Shown one piece after another: positions 48,856 through 57,690 of a stretch of 64,000 nt of DNA. The notes under the pieces were generated by a model. It ran no database searches. It was not told the DNA's origin and was given only the letters and a program-made list of their open reading frames with translations. The first letter of the stretch is position 1; the number at the start of each line of letters is the position of its first letter. The DNA comes from Georgenia sp. EYE_87 (GTDB lineage Bacteria > Actinomycetota > Actinomycetes > Actinomycetales > Actinomycetaceae). The DNA lies in contig NZ_JAHXNL010000003.1 in assembly GCF_023148685.1 (NCBI RefSeq), forward strand, positions 412,379 to 476,378, written 5' to 3'. Made by a program: the position numbers and the translations under genes.

Positions 48856-50877
48856 ATGACGAGGTTGCAGCAGTGGTGGCACGGGCCGTGGGGGGTGCCG
48901 ACGGCGGCCGGGGCGCTGATCCTGGTGTCGTTCGTCGTCGCCCGGGTGCTGGGGTCGGACGCGGCGAGCGACGCCCTCATGGTGGCGGCCGCGGTGGTCG
49001 CCGGCGTCCCCGTCGCGGTCAAGGCGGGCCGGGCGCTGACGGCCAGGGCCGTCAGCATCGACCTGCTGGTCTCGGTCGCCGCGGCCGGCGCCGTGATCAT
49101 CGGCGAGTACTGGGAGGCCGCCGCGGTGACCTTCCTGTTCGCCGTCGGGCACGCCCTCGAGGCGCGCACGATGAACCGGACGCGCTCCGCTCTGGCCGAG
49201 CTGGTCGCCGTCGCCCCCGACGTCGCTGTCGTGATGCGCGACGGCGAGCAGGTGGAGGTGCCGGCCGCCGCCGTCGTCATGGGGGAGACGGTGCTGGTCA
49301 AGAACGGCGCGAAGGTCCCCGTCGACGGCGAGGTCCTGGCCGGCACCGGCGCCCTGGACGAGGCCTCCATCACCGGGGAGTCCGTCCCGGCCGAGAAGGC
49401 CGAGGGCGACCGGGTCTACGCGGGCACGGTCTCGCGCGGCGGGTTCCTGCAGGTCCGCGCCACCGGGGTCGGCGCGGACACCACCCTGGCCCGGATCATC
49501 CACCGCGTCGAGGAGGCCCAGGACGCGCGGGCCAGGACCCAGGCCTTCATCGACCGGTTCTCCACCTGGTACACCCCCGGCATCATGCTGCTCGCGGTCG
49601 TGGCCGGCCTGCTCACCGGGGACGTCGTCCTCGCGCTGACCCTGCTGGTGATCGGCTGCCCCGGGGCGCTCGTGATCTCGATCCCCGTCGCGATCGTCGC
49701 CGGCATCGGCCGGGCCGCCAAGGACGGCATCCTCGTCAAGGGCGGGGAGTTCCTGGAGCGCTCCGCCAGGATCGACGCGGTCGCCGTCGACAAGACCGGC
49801 ACCCTCACCGAGGGGCGGCCGCACCTGACCGACGTCGTGGTCCTGGATCCCGCGCTCGACCGCGAGCAGGTCCTGACCTGGGCCGCGGCCGCGGAGGCCG
49901 GCTCCGAGCACCCGCTCGCCCGCCCGATCCTCGACGCCGCGGCGGCGGAGGGACTCGCGACCCCGGGCCTGCCCGAGAGCACCGAGCCCGTGCCCGGCAG
50001 GGGCGTCGTCGCCACGACCGGCGGCCACCGCGTCCTCGTCGGCAACGCGGCCCTGCTGGCCGCCGAGGGCGTGGTCGCCGACGGTGCCGTCCGCGCGGCC
50101 GAGGAGCTCGCCGCCGCCGGACGCACCCCGATGGTCGTCGCGGTCGACGGCCGGGTGGTGGGGGTCATCGCCGTCGCGGACCGCGTCCGCGAGGACGCCG
50201 CCGAGATGGTCCGCCGCCTCCACGCGGCGGGGGTGAGGAGGGTCGTCATGCTCACCGGCGACGCCCCGGCGGTGGCCGAGGCGATCGGGCGGGCCACCGG
50301 GGTGGACGAGGTCCGCGCGGGGCTGCTGCCCGAGGACAAGCTCGACGCGGTGCGCGAGCTGCAGCGGCGGGGCCTGACGGTCGCCATGGTCGGCGACGGC
50401 GTCAACGACGCCCCGGCCCTGGCCGCCGCGGACCTCGGGGTCGCCATGGGCGCCGCCGGCTCCGCCGTCGCCGTGGAGACCGCCGACATCGCCCTGATGG
50501 GCGACAACCTGCTCAGGCTCCCCGAGGCGATCGGCCTGGCCAGGCGCACGGTCTCGGTGATGCGCCAGAACATCGCCGTCGCCCTGGTCACGGTCGCCCT
50601 GCTGCTGGCCGGCGTCTTCGCCGGCGGCGTGACGATGGCGATCGGGATGCTCGTCCACGAGGCCTCGGTGCTCGTGGTCATCGCCAACGCGATGCGCCTG
50701 CTGCGCCGCGGGACCGCAGGTGCGCGTCAGGACCCGGCGGCCACGGGCTCGCTCGGGTCGGGCACATCGGGGTCGGCATCGGTCACCTCGACGACCTCGC
50801 CGATCCCGGTGACCTCCAGCAGGAACTCCACCACCCCGGGCGGGCGGATCAGCCGGGGCGGGGTGGGCGACGCGTAG
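48856..50877 (+). CDS. P1B-type heavy-metal ATPase with CPG motif
   Basis: A 673-residue P-type ATPase. It has TGES (173-176, actuator), the transmembrane metal motif CPG in GCPGALVISIP (268-270; usual CPC, CPS or SPC), the phosphorylation site DKTGT (D312), MLTGDAP and MVGDGVNDAP. Near the end TMAIGMLVHEASVLVVIANA corresponds to the HEG-type motif of zinc/cobalt pumps. No N-terminal metal-binding domain is present. Metal specificity is unclear. The frame continues for about 50 Ser/Thr/Gly-rich residues through the end of the antisense STAS gene, so the true C-terminus may be near residue 620. GAGAGGAAG precedes the ATG. Confidence 0.9.
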   Translation: MTRLQQWWHGPWGVPTAAGALILVSFVVARVLGSDAASDALMVAAAVVAGVPVAVKAGRALTARAVSIDLLVSVAAAGAVIIGEYWEAAAVTFLFAVGHALEARTMNRTRSALAELVAVAPDVAVVMRDGEQVEVPAAAVVMGETVLVKNGAKVPVDGEVLAGTGALDEASITGESVPAEKAEGDRVYAGTVSRGGFLQVRATGVGADTTLARIIHRVEEAQDARARTQAFIDRFSTWYTPGIMLLAVVAGLLTGDVVLALTLLVIGCPGALVISIPVAIVAGIGRAAKDGILVKGGEFLERSARIDAVAVDKTGTLTEGRPHLTDVVVLDPALDREQVLTWAAAAEAGSEHPLARPILDAAAAEGLATPGLPESTEPVPGRGVVATTGGHRVLVGNAALLAAEGVVADGAVRAAEELAAAGRTPMVVAVDGRVVGVIAVADRVREDAAEMVRRLHAAGVRRVVMLTGDAPAVAEAIGRATGVDEVRAGLLPEDKLDAVRELQRRGLTVAMVGDGVNDAPALAAADLGVAMGAAGSAVAVETADIALMGDNLLRLPEAIGLARRTVSVMRQNIAVALVTVALLLAGVFAGGVTMAIGMLVHEASVLVVIANAMRLLRRGTAGARQDPAATGSLGSGTSGSASVTSTTSPIPVTSSRNSTTPGGRISRGGVGDA

Positions 50878-51056
50878 GCGACCCGGGCGATGAGCGCGAT
50901 CGCGGACGAGTCCATGTGGGTGACGGCGCGGACGTCGAAGTCGACGGGCCGCCCCCGGCGCAGGGCGACGTCGCAGGCCCCGACGAGCTCGGCGGTCAGC
51001 TCGATGTCGATCTCGCCGCCCAGCGTCACCAGGGTGCGGGCGTCGGTCGAGAGCAC
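50727..51056 (-). CDS. STAS-domain anti-sigma-factor antagonist-like protein
   Basis: A 109-residue STAS protein. The fold shows TLGGEIDIELTAELVGACDV, PVDFDVRAVTHMDSSAIALI (S50/S51 at the usual phosphoserine site) and a helix from FLLEVTGIGEVVEVT. SpoIIAA-like proteins bind anti-sigma kinases in a phosphorylation-dependent way. No partner kinase is adjacent. The GTG start at 51056 follows GAGGTGAGG. Its 3' end overlaps the 3' end of the ATPase gene by 151 nt on the opposite strand. Confidence 0.82.
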   Translation of the reverse strand: MLSTDARTLVTLGGEIDIELTAELVGACDVALRRGRPVDFDVRAVTHMDSSAIALIARVAYASPTPPRLIRPPGVVEFLLEVTGIGEVVEVTDADPDVPDPSEPVAAGS

Positions 51057-51226
51057 GGAGACCTCACCTCGCGGCTGCGCCGCCCGACCGCTACCTGCCC
51101 TCAACCTGACCAACCCATCGTGACGCGACGCGTCCCGGCGGATCTGCCGCCGGGACGATGACCTCGGGCGCAGAACGCCCAGAACATGGTGCGGCGGACG
51201 GCGCCGGTCGGCAACCCGGGAGCCGC

Positions 51227-51709
51227 TCAGCCGGCGTGGTAGCGCCGGTGGAGCTCGCGCATCCGCAGGTCGAGCCCCGGGACGGGCCCCTCGACGGTGA
51301 CGCCGGGGACGACGTCGTGCACGGGGACCGCCCGGACCGGCCCCGGCGCGACGCCGAGCTCGGCCAGCCACGCGCCGAGCTGGGCCGAGGAGTGCACGTA
51401 CACGATCCGGCCGAGCCCCACCCATCCGTGCGCCGCCGAGCACATCGGGCAGTGCTCGCCGGAGGTGTAGACGGTCGCGGCCGCCCGCTCGGTCGCGCCC
51501 AGATGGGCGGCTGCCCACCGGGCGAGGGCGATCTCGGGGTGCGCCGTCGGGTCGCCGGTGCTCGCGATCCGGTTCCGGTCCTCGGCCAGCACCGTGCCGT
51601 CCGGGCCCACGAGCACGGAGCCGAAGGGCTGGTCGCCGGCCTCGAGCGCCTCCTCGGCGAGGTCGACGCAGCGCTGAAGGTGAGTCAGGTCGGGTCGCAC
51701 GGTCGACAT
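51227..51709 (-). CDS. Nucleoside/cytidine-type deaminase
   Basis: A 160-residue zinc deaminase of the CDA fold. The catalytic motifs are HPE (H57, E59) in PTAHPEI and CPMC (C87, C90) in SGEHCPMCSAAH. Guanine/cytosine and tRNA-adenosine deaminases share this fold. The region GLGRIVYVHSSAQLGAWL continues the conserved core. It is transcribed leftward, 29 nt downstream of the thioesterase gene, so they could be co-transcribed. Substrate not decided from sequence. Confidence 0.87.
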   Translation of the reverse strand: MSTVRPDLTHLQRCVDLAEEALEAGDQPFGSVLVGPDGTVLAEDRNRIASTGDPTAHPEIALARWAAAHLGATERAAATVYTSGEHCPMCSAAHGWVGLGRIVYVHSSAQLGAWLAELGVAPGPVRAVPVHDVVPGVTVEGPVPGLDLRMRELHRRYHAG

Positions 51710-51738
51710 CCTGGCACGGACGCCTCGGCGCCGGTCCG

Positions 51739-52185
51739 CTACTCGCGGCCGTGCCGCTTGGCGGGCAGCCTGAGCCGCTCGGGGATGCGGTTGCGGTCGT
51801 AGGTGATCTCCGTGTAGCCGTGGGGCGCCGGGTGGCCGTCCGCGCCGAGGTTGACGAAGACGATCTTGTCGATCGTCAGGATGCTCTGCCGGGTGAAGAG
51901 GTTGCGCACCTCGGCGCGCATCGTCATCGAGGTGCGACCGAACGCCGTCGCCCGCAGACCCATCTCGACGATGTCGCCCTGCTCCGCGGAGCTGACGAAG
52001 TTGATCTCGGACATGTACTTCGTGACCACCCGCTCGTTGCCGAGCTGGATCATCACGTAGATCGCCGCCTCCTCGTCGATCCACCGCAGGAGGCTGCCGC
52101 CGAAGAGGGTGCCGTTGGCGTTGAGGTCCTCGGGCTTGATCCACTTCCGGGTGCGGAAGTTGATGTCGTCGTCGTCCGTGGTCAT
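51739..52185 (-). CDS. Hotdog-fold acyl-CoA thioesterase
   Basis: A 148-residue thioesterase of the YciA/BACH hotdog group. The motif DLNANGTLFGGSLLRWIDEEA places the catalytic Asn and Asp and the central helix; NFVSSAEQGDIVEMG and LTIDKIVFVNLGADGHP complete the fold. It hydrolyses acyl-CoA to free CoA. Transcribed divergently from NAD-glutamate dehydrogenase, with 147 nt between. Confidence 0.88.
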   Translation of the reverse strand: MTTDDDDINFRTRKWIKPEDLNANGTLFGGSLLRWIDEEAAIYVMIQLGNERVVTKYMSEINFVSSAEQGDIVEMGLRATAFGRTSMTMRAEVRNLFTRQSILTIDKIVFVNLGADGHPAPHGYTEITYDRNRIPERLRLPAKRHGRE

Positions 52186-52332
52186 GGGGTCAGGGTACGG
52201 ACGCAGCCTGTGGCCGACGCCTGCCGGCCGGGCCGGCGCCGTGCCCGAGGTTCGCCGCCGGACGTTCGTGCGTACCATCCCGGTCAGGGCCGACGACGGG
52301 CCGGGGCGAGACCTACGGAGGAATCCACCAGC

Positions 52333-55300
52333 ATGGCTGCCACGCGTGACGCTGCTCGTACCGAGGTGTTCCGGAGGGCGGCCGAGTCGGCCGACGGCCT
52401 CCCGGGTGCCCTCCCGCCGGACGACTCCGTCGTGCTCCTGGAGCGCTACTACCGCGACGTCCTCACCGAGGACCTCCTCGACCAGGACCCGCGCGACCTG
52501 CTCGGCGCGGCCCTCTCCCACCGCGACGCCGCGCACGTGCGCCGCCCGGGCGAGACGATCGTGCGCGTCTTCACCCCCACCGTCGAGCAGGACGGCTGGT
52601 CCACGGGGCTGACGGTCATCGAGATCGTCACGGAGGACATGCCGTTCCTCGTCGACTCCATCTCGGCCGAGCTCGCCCGCCAGGGCCGGACGATCCGGCT
52701 GCTCGTCCACCCCCAGCCGCTGGTGCGGCGCGACGCGGACGGCGCGCTCCTCGAGGTCGTGGCCGAGGGTGAGGACGGGGCGGCGACGCGCGAGTCCTGG
52801 ATCCACGTCCACGTCGACCGCGTCGACCAGGCGGAGGAGGAGCGCCAGCCGCTCGCGGTCGCCCTGCGCCGGGTCCTCGCGGACGTGCGCTCGGCCGTCA
52901 CGGACTGGCCGCGCATGGAGGCCCGGGCCCGCGACATCTCCGCCCTGCTGCTCCAGGCGCCCCCCAGCGGGGTCGACGAGGAGGAGATCGTCCAGGCCCG
53001 CCACCTGCTCGACTGGCTCGTGGCCGGCCAGTTCATCTTCCTGGGCTACCGCGAGTACCGGTTCGAGCGCGGCGAGACCCCCGACGACGCCTCGCTCGAG
53101 GCCATCCCGGGCACCGGGCTCGGGCTGCTGCGCGACGAGGACCACCACGGCGGCCCGACCAAGCTGCCGCGGGCCGTCGCCCGGAAGGCGGCCGAGCCCC
53201 GTCTTGTCATCATCACCAAGGCCAACTCGCGCTCGACCGTCCACCGCCCCGACTACCTCGACTACATCAGCCTGAAGACGTTCGACGACGACGGCACGGT
53301 GGTCGGCGAGCAGCGGTTCCTTGGCCTGTTCACGCCCACCGCGTACAGCTGGTCGGTCCGTGAGGTGCCGTTCGTCTCCACCAAGGTGTCCCAGGTGCTC
53401 GCCCGCACGGGCTTCGCGCCCGAGAGTCACCTGGGGAAAGACCTCGTCGGCGTCCTCGAGGACTACCCCCGCGACGAGATGTTCCAGAGCGACGTCGACA
53501 CCCTCACCGAGGTGGCGACCGCGGTGGTCCACCTCCAGGAACGTCCCCGCACGCGCCTGTTCCTGCGCCGCGACCAGTACCTGCGCTTCATGTCCTGCCT
53601 GGTCTACCTCGCCCGCGACCGGTACACCCCCGCGGTGGAGCGCCGGGTGGGCGCGCTGCTGAAGGAGGCCTTCCACGGCACGAGCGTGGAGAGCGACGCC
53701 CGGGTCTCCGAGTCCACGCTGGCCCAGCTGCACGTCGTGGTCCGGGTGGCGCGCGGCACCCAGCTGCCCGACGTCGACGCCGCCGAGCTCGAGCGGCGCG
53801 TGGTCGAGGCGACCCGCACCTGGGAGGAGGACCTCGCGGAGGCCGCCGCCACCCGCTACGGCGACGAGGGGGCCCGGATGGCCTCGCGGTTCGCCTTCCC
53901 CGAGGGGTACAAGGAGGACGTCGACGCCGTCGCCGCCGCGGAGGACCTGCGGCACCTGAGCGCGCTGACGGCGACGTCCCTCGGGCTCCACCTCTACCGG
54001 CCCGACGGCGCCGCCGAGGAGGAGCGTCGCCTCAAGCTGTACCGCCGCGGCGAGCTCTCGCTGTCCGCGGTGCTCCCGATCTTCCAGGGCCTCGGGCTCG
54101 AGGTGACGGACGAGCGCCCCCACACCCTCGAGGCGCTCGACGGCGGACGCATCCACGTCTACGACTTCGGCCTGCGCGCGGGCACCCCGCGGGCGTGGGC
54201 GGGCCAGGAGGACGCGGTCCGCGCGCGGCTGCAGGAGGCGTTCCTCGCGTCGTGGGAGCGCCGGGCGGAGAGCGACGGCTTCAACGCCCTCGTCCTCCTC
54301 GCCGGCCTGACCTGGCGGCAGGTGGTCGTGCTGCGCGCGGCGGCGGCGTACCTGCGCCAGACCGGCTCGATCTTCTCCCGTGAGTACGTCGAGGCGGCGC
54401 TGCGGGACAACCCGGCGCTCGCCGCGATGCTCGTGGAGCTGTTCGAGACGCGCTTCGACCCGGCCGGCCCGTACGGCGACGCCGCGGACGAGGCCCGCAC
54501 GGCGGCCGAGGAGGACATCGCCCGGCGCATCACCGCCGCGCTCGACGACGTCGCCTCCCTCGACCAGGACCGCATCGTCCGCGCGCTGACGGGCGTGATC
54601 CGCTCCACCCTGCGCACGAACTACTACCAGCCCGGCCCCGGGCCGGCCCACGGCGGGGAGGGGGAGGCCGGCGCCGACGAGCACCGGCTCACCGTCGCCT
54701 TCAAGATCGACCCGCGCCGCCTGCGGGACCTGCCCGAGCCCCGGCCGATGTTCGAGATCTGGGTCTACAGCCCCCGCGTGGAGGGCGTGCACCTGCGCTT
54801 CGGCCCGGTCGCACGCGGCGGGCTGCGCTGGTCCGACCGGCGCGAGGACTTCCGCACCGAGGTCCTGGGCCTGGTCAAGGCCCAGACCGTCAAGAACGCG
54901 GTCATCGTCCCCACCGGCTCCAAGGGCGGCTTCTTCGTCAAGAACCCGCCGGACCCGGCCGTGGACCGGGAGGCGTGGCTGGCCGAGGGCACCGCCGCGT
55001 ACCGGCTGTTCATCTCCTCCCTCCTCGACGTCACGGACAACATCGTCGGCGGCGACGTCGTCCCGCCGGAGCACGTGGTGCGGCACGACGGCGACGACCC
55101 CTACCTCGTCGTCGCGGCGGACAAGGGGACCGCCGCGTTCTCCGACGTCGCCAACGCCGTCTCCCGGGACTACGGCTTCTGGCTCGACGACGCCTTCGCC
55201 TCCGGCGGCTCCACCGGCTACGACCACAAGAAGATGGGGATCACCGCCCGCGGCGCGTGGGAGTCGGTCAAGCGCCACTTCCGCGAGCTGGGGCACGACA

Positions 55301-57216
55301 CGCAGACCCAGGACTTCACCGTCGTCGGCATCGGGGACATGTCCGGCGACGTCTTCGGCAACGGGATGCTGCTCTCCGAGCACATCCGGCTGGTCGCCGC
55401 CTTCGACCACCGCCACGTCTTTCTCGACCCCGACCCCGACGCCGCCGCCTCCTACGCCGAGCGGCGCCGCCTCTTCGAGACGCCCCGCTCGTCCTGGGCG
55501 GACTACGACACCGGCCTGCTCAGCGAGGGCGGCGGGGTCTACCCCCGCACCGCGAAGTCCGTGCCGGTCACCGACCAGGTGCGGACCCGCCTCGGCCTCG
55601 ACGACGACGTCACCGAGCTGACGCCCGCCGAGCTCATCCGGGCGGTGCTCCGGGCCCCGGTCGACCTGCTGTGGAACGGCGGGATCGGGACCTACGTCAA
55701 GGCCGCGGCGGAGACGGACGAGCAGATCGGGGACCGGTCCAACGACGCGATCCGCGTGGACGGCGCCGACCTGCGCTGCGCCGTGGTGGGCGAGGGCGGC
55801 AACCTCGGCTTCAGCCAGCGGGGGCGCGTGGAGGCGGCCCTGCACGGCGTGCACCTCAACACCGACGCCATCGACAACTCCGCCGGGGTCGACTCCTCCG
55901 ACCACGAGGTCAACATCAAGATCCTGCTCACCGCCGTCACCCGGGCGGGGCGGATGACGCTGGAGGAGCGCAACGAGCTGCTCGGGTCGATGACGGACGA
56001 GGTCGCCGCCCGGGTGCTGCGCCAGAACTACGAGCAGAGCGTGCTGCTCGGCAACGCTCGCCGTCAGCACAACCAGATGGCGGGCGTCCACCGCCGGGCG
56101 ATCGAGTGGCTCGAGGAGCGCGGCGAGCTCGACCGTGCGCTCGAGTTCCTCCCGAGCGACGCCGAGCTGGCAAGGCGGGCCGAGTCGGGCTCGGGCCTGA
56201 CCTCGCCGGAGCTCGCGATCCTCGTCGCCTACGCCAAGCTCTCCCTCAAGGCCAGCCTCGTGGCCTCCGACCTGCCGGACGACCCGTGGTTCGAGGCCGA
56301 GCTCCGCGGCTACTTCCCGGAGCCGCTGCAGGAGCGGTTCGCGGAGGAGATGCGCGGGCACCGGCTGCGCCGGGAGATCATCGCGACCCGCGTGGCCAAC
56401 TCGGTGGTCAACCGCGGCGGCACCTCCTTCGTCTACCGGGCCGCCGAGGAGACCGGCGCCGAGCCCGCGCAGATCGCGCGGGCGTTCGTCGTCGCCCGCG
56501 AGGTCTACGGCATCGCGCCGTTCGTCCGCGAGGTCGAGGCGCTCGACAACGTCGTCCCCACCGACGCGCAGGCTGACCTGTACCTGGAGTTCCGCCGGCT
56601 GCTGGACCGCTCGGTGCGCTGGCTGGTCCAGCACCGGCCCGAGGGGCTGGACGTCGCGGCGGAGATCGAGCGGTTCGGCGGCGCCGCCCGGACCCTCACG
56701 CCGCTGATCCCGGACCTGCTGCGCGGCCGGGCGCTCGCCGACGCCGAGCGGCGCCGCGACCATCTCGCCGGGGCCGGCGTGCCGGACGACCTGGCCCGGC
56801 GGTACGGCGCCCTCGTGGAGGAGTTCGCCGTGCTCGACGTCGTCGAGCTCGCCGAGCGCACCGGCCAGCCGCTCGAGGTGGTGGCGGAGATGCGGTTCGC
56901 CGCGGAGGAGCACTTCGGCATCGGGGCGCTGCTCGCGCGGGTCGGCGAGCTGCCCCGCGAGGGCCGCTGGGACACCCTCGCCCGGGCCGCCGCCCGGGAG
57001 GACCTCTACGCGGTCCTCAACACCCTCACGGCGCGCGTCATCGGGGAGACCGACGACGACGGTTCGCCCGACCACCGGCTGAAGGTCTGGGACCGGGCGA
57101 ACGCCGCCTACCTGGGGCGGGCCCGCTCCGCCGTCGAGGGTGTCAACGACCTCGACGTGGCCGGGCTCGCGCCGCTGTCCGTGGCGCTGCGCGCCCTGCG
57201 GGCGGGGGCGAGGTAG
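52333..57216 (+). CDS. NAD-dependent glutamate dehydrogenase, large (GDH180) type
   Basis: A 1627-residue protein of the Bac_GDH family, which deaminates glutamate to 2-oxoglutarate. The N-terminal about 700 residues hold ACT-like regulatory segments (VIEIVTEDMPFLVDSISAEL; FLGYREYRFE). The catalytic core begins near 740 with PRPMFEIWVYSPRVEGVHLR, then GGLRWSDRREDFRTEVLGLV and the Lys-rich AVIVPTGSKGGFFVK; DMSGDVFGNGMLLSEHIRLV and AVVGEGGNLGFSQRGRVEAA belong to the coenzyme domain. The C-terminal helical part completes the usual length. The ATG at 52333 follows CGGAGGA. It stands alone. Allosteric control, for example by amino acids, is typical of the family. Confidence 0.95.
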   Translation: MAATRDAARTEVFRRAAESADGLPGALPPDDSVVLLERYYRDVLTEDLLDQDPRDLLGAALSHRDAAHVRRPGETIVRVFTPTVEQDGWSTGLTVIEIVTEDMPFLVDSISAELARQGRTIRLLVHPQPLVRRDADGALLEVVAEGEDGAATRESWIHVHVDRVDQAEEERQPLAVALRRVLADVRSAVTDWPRMEARARDISALLLQAPPSGVDEEEIVQARHLLDWLVAGQFIFLGYREYRFERGETPDDASLEAIPGTGLGLLRDEDHHGGPTKLPRAVARKAAEPRLVIITKANSRSTVHRPDYLDYISLKTFDDDGTVVGEQRFLGLFTPTAYSWSVREVPFVSTKVSQVLARTGFAPESHLGKDLVGVLEDYPRDEMFQSDVDTLTEVATAVVHLQERPRTRLFLRRDQYLRFMSCLVYLARDRYTPAVERRVGALLKEAFHGTSVESDARVSESTLAQLHVVVRVARGTQLPDVDAAELERRVVEATRTWEEDLAEAAATRYGDEGARMASRFAFPEGYKEDVDAVAAAEDLRHLSALTATSLGLHLYRPDGAAEEERRLKLYRRGELSLSAVLPIFQGLGLEVTDERPHTLEALDGGRIHVYDFGLRAGTPRAWAGQEDAVRARLQEAFLASWERRAESDGFNALVLLAGLTWRQVVVLRAAAAYLRQTGSIFSREYVEAALRDNPALAAMLVELFETRFDPAGPYGDAADEARTAAEEDIARRITAALDDVASLDQDRIVRALTGVIRSTLRTNYYQPGPGPAHGGEGEAGADEHRLTVAFKIDPRRLRDLPEPRPMFEIWVYSPRVEGVHLRFGPVARGGLRWSDRREDFRTEVLGLVKAQTVKNAVIVPTGSKGGFFVKNPPDPAVDREAWLAEGTAAYRLFISSLLDVTDNIVGGDVVPPEHVVRHDGDDPYLVVAADKGTAAFSDVANAVSRDYGFWLDDAFASGGSTGYDHKKMGITARGAWESVKRHFRELGHDTQTQDFTVVGIGDMSGDVFGNGMLLSEHIRLVAAFDHRHVFLDPDPDAAASYAERRRLFETPRSSWADYDTGLLSEGGGVYPRTAKSVPVTDQVRTRLGLDDDVTELTPAELIRAVLRAPVDLLWNGGIGTYVKAAAETDEQIGDRSNDAIRVDGADLRCAVVGEGGNLGFSQRGRVEAALHGVHLNTDAIDNSAGVDSSDHEVNIKILLTAVTRAGRMTLEERNELLGSMTDEVAARVLRQNYEQSVLLGNARRQHNQMAGVHRRAIEWLEERGELDRALEFLPSDAELARRAESGSGLTSPELAILVAYAKLSLKASLVASDLPDDPWFEAELRGYFPEPLQERFAEEMRGHRLRREIIATRVANSVVNRGGTSFVYRAAEETGAEPAQIARAFVVAREVYGIAPFVREVEALDNVVPTDAQADLYLEFRRLLDRSVRWLVQHRPEGLDVAAEIERFGGAARTLTPLIPDLLRGRALADAERRRDHLAGAGVPDDLARRYGALVEEFAVLDVVELAERTGQPLEVVAEMRFAAEEHFGIGALLARVGELPREGRWDTLARAAAREDLYAVLNTLTARVIGETDDDGSPDHRLKVWDRANAAYLGRARSAVEGVNDLDVAGLAPLSVALRALRAGAR

Positions 57217-57242
57217 CGGCTCCGCAGATCCTGCCGGAGGTG

Positions 57243-57269
57243 TGTCGAGAACGGGACCCCGGTCTCGAC
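57243..57269 (+). promoter_or_regulatory. Candidate ECF42-type promoter
   Basis: TGTCGA at 57243-57248 and CGAC at 57266-57269 are separated by 17 nt, 37 nt before the DGPF gene. As I recall, the published ECF42 promoter has TGTCGA at -35 and CGA(T/C) at -10, so this would be an autoregulated promoter for the DGPF/sigma operon. The same bases also form an inverted repeat GTCGAGA/TCTCGAC. Confidence 0.62.
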
Positions 57270-57306
57270 CACGGGGCGAGGGGACACGCAACCACAGGAG
57301 GCTGAC

Positions 57307-57690
57307 ATGGACACCCCCGGCAAGTACCTGCTGCTCATCTACCTCGCCGCGAACGCCCGGGAGGAGTGGGAAGCCATGAGCCCGGCCGAGCAGGCCGCCG
57401 GCCTCGACCTCCACGCCCGCCTGCGGGAGGACCTGGCCGGGAGCGGGGAGCTCGTCGTCGCGGAGGCGCTCGCGGACGGCTCGGCCGCCCGGCAGGTCCG
57501 GGTGGTCGACGGGCGGACCCAGACCACGGACGGCCCGTTCGGGGAGAGCAAGGAGTTCCTCGCGGGCTTCTACCTCGTGGAGTGCGAGAGTCTCGACCGC
57601 GCCACCGAGCACGCCGCGCGTCTGCCCGAGGCGACCTTCGGGCGGGTCGAGGTCCGGCCCGTCCTCCAGCTCGGCGGGGGCGAGATGTGA
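57307..57690 (+). CDS. DGPF-domain (YCII-related) protein
   Basis: A 127-residue YCII/DGPF protein with a ferredoxin-like beta-alpha core. The name-giving motif is in TQTTDGPFGESKEFLAGFYL, and YLLLIYLAANAREEWEAMSP starts the domain. Such proteins are encoded beside ECF42 sigma factors. Here the sigma gene start overlaps the stop (GTGA). Its biochemical role is unknown; it may be the sigma factor's partner or target. GGAGG lies upstream of the ATG. Confidence 0.9.
   Translation: MDTPGKYLLLIYLAANAREEWEAMSPAEQAAGLDLHARLREDLAGSGELVVAEALADGSAARQVRVVDGRTQTTDGPFGESKEFLAGFYLVECESLDRATEHAARLPEATFGRVEVRPVLQLGGGEM

Noticed and set aside
51739-57612. A 1957-codon open frame on the minus strand opposite the glutamate dehydrogenase
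   Set aside because: It is an antisense shadow caused by high G+C codon bias; only its last 148 codons (51739-52185) are a real gene.
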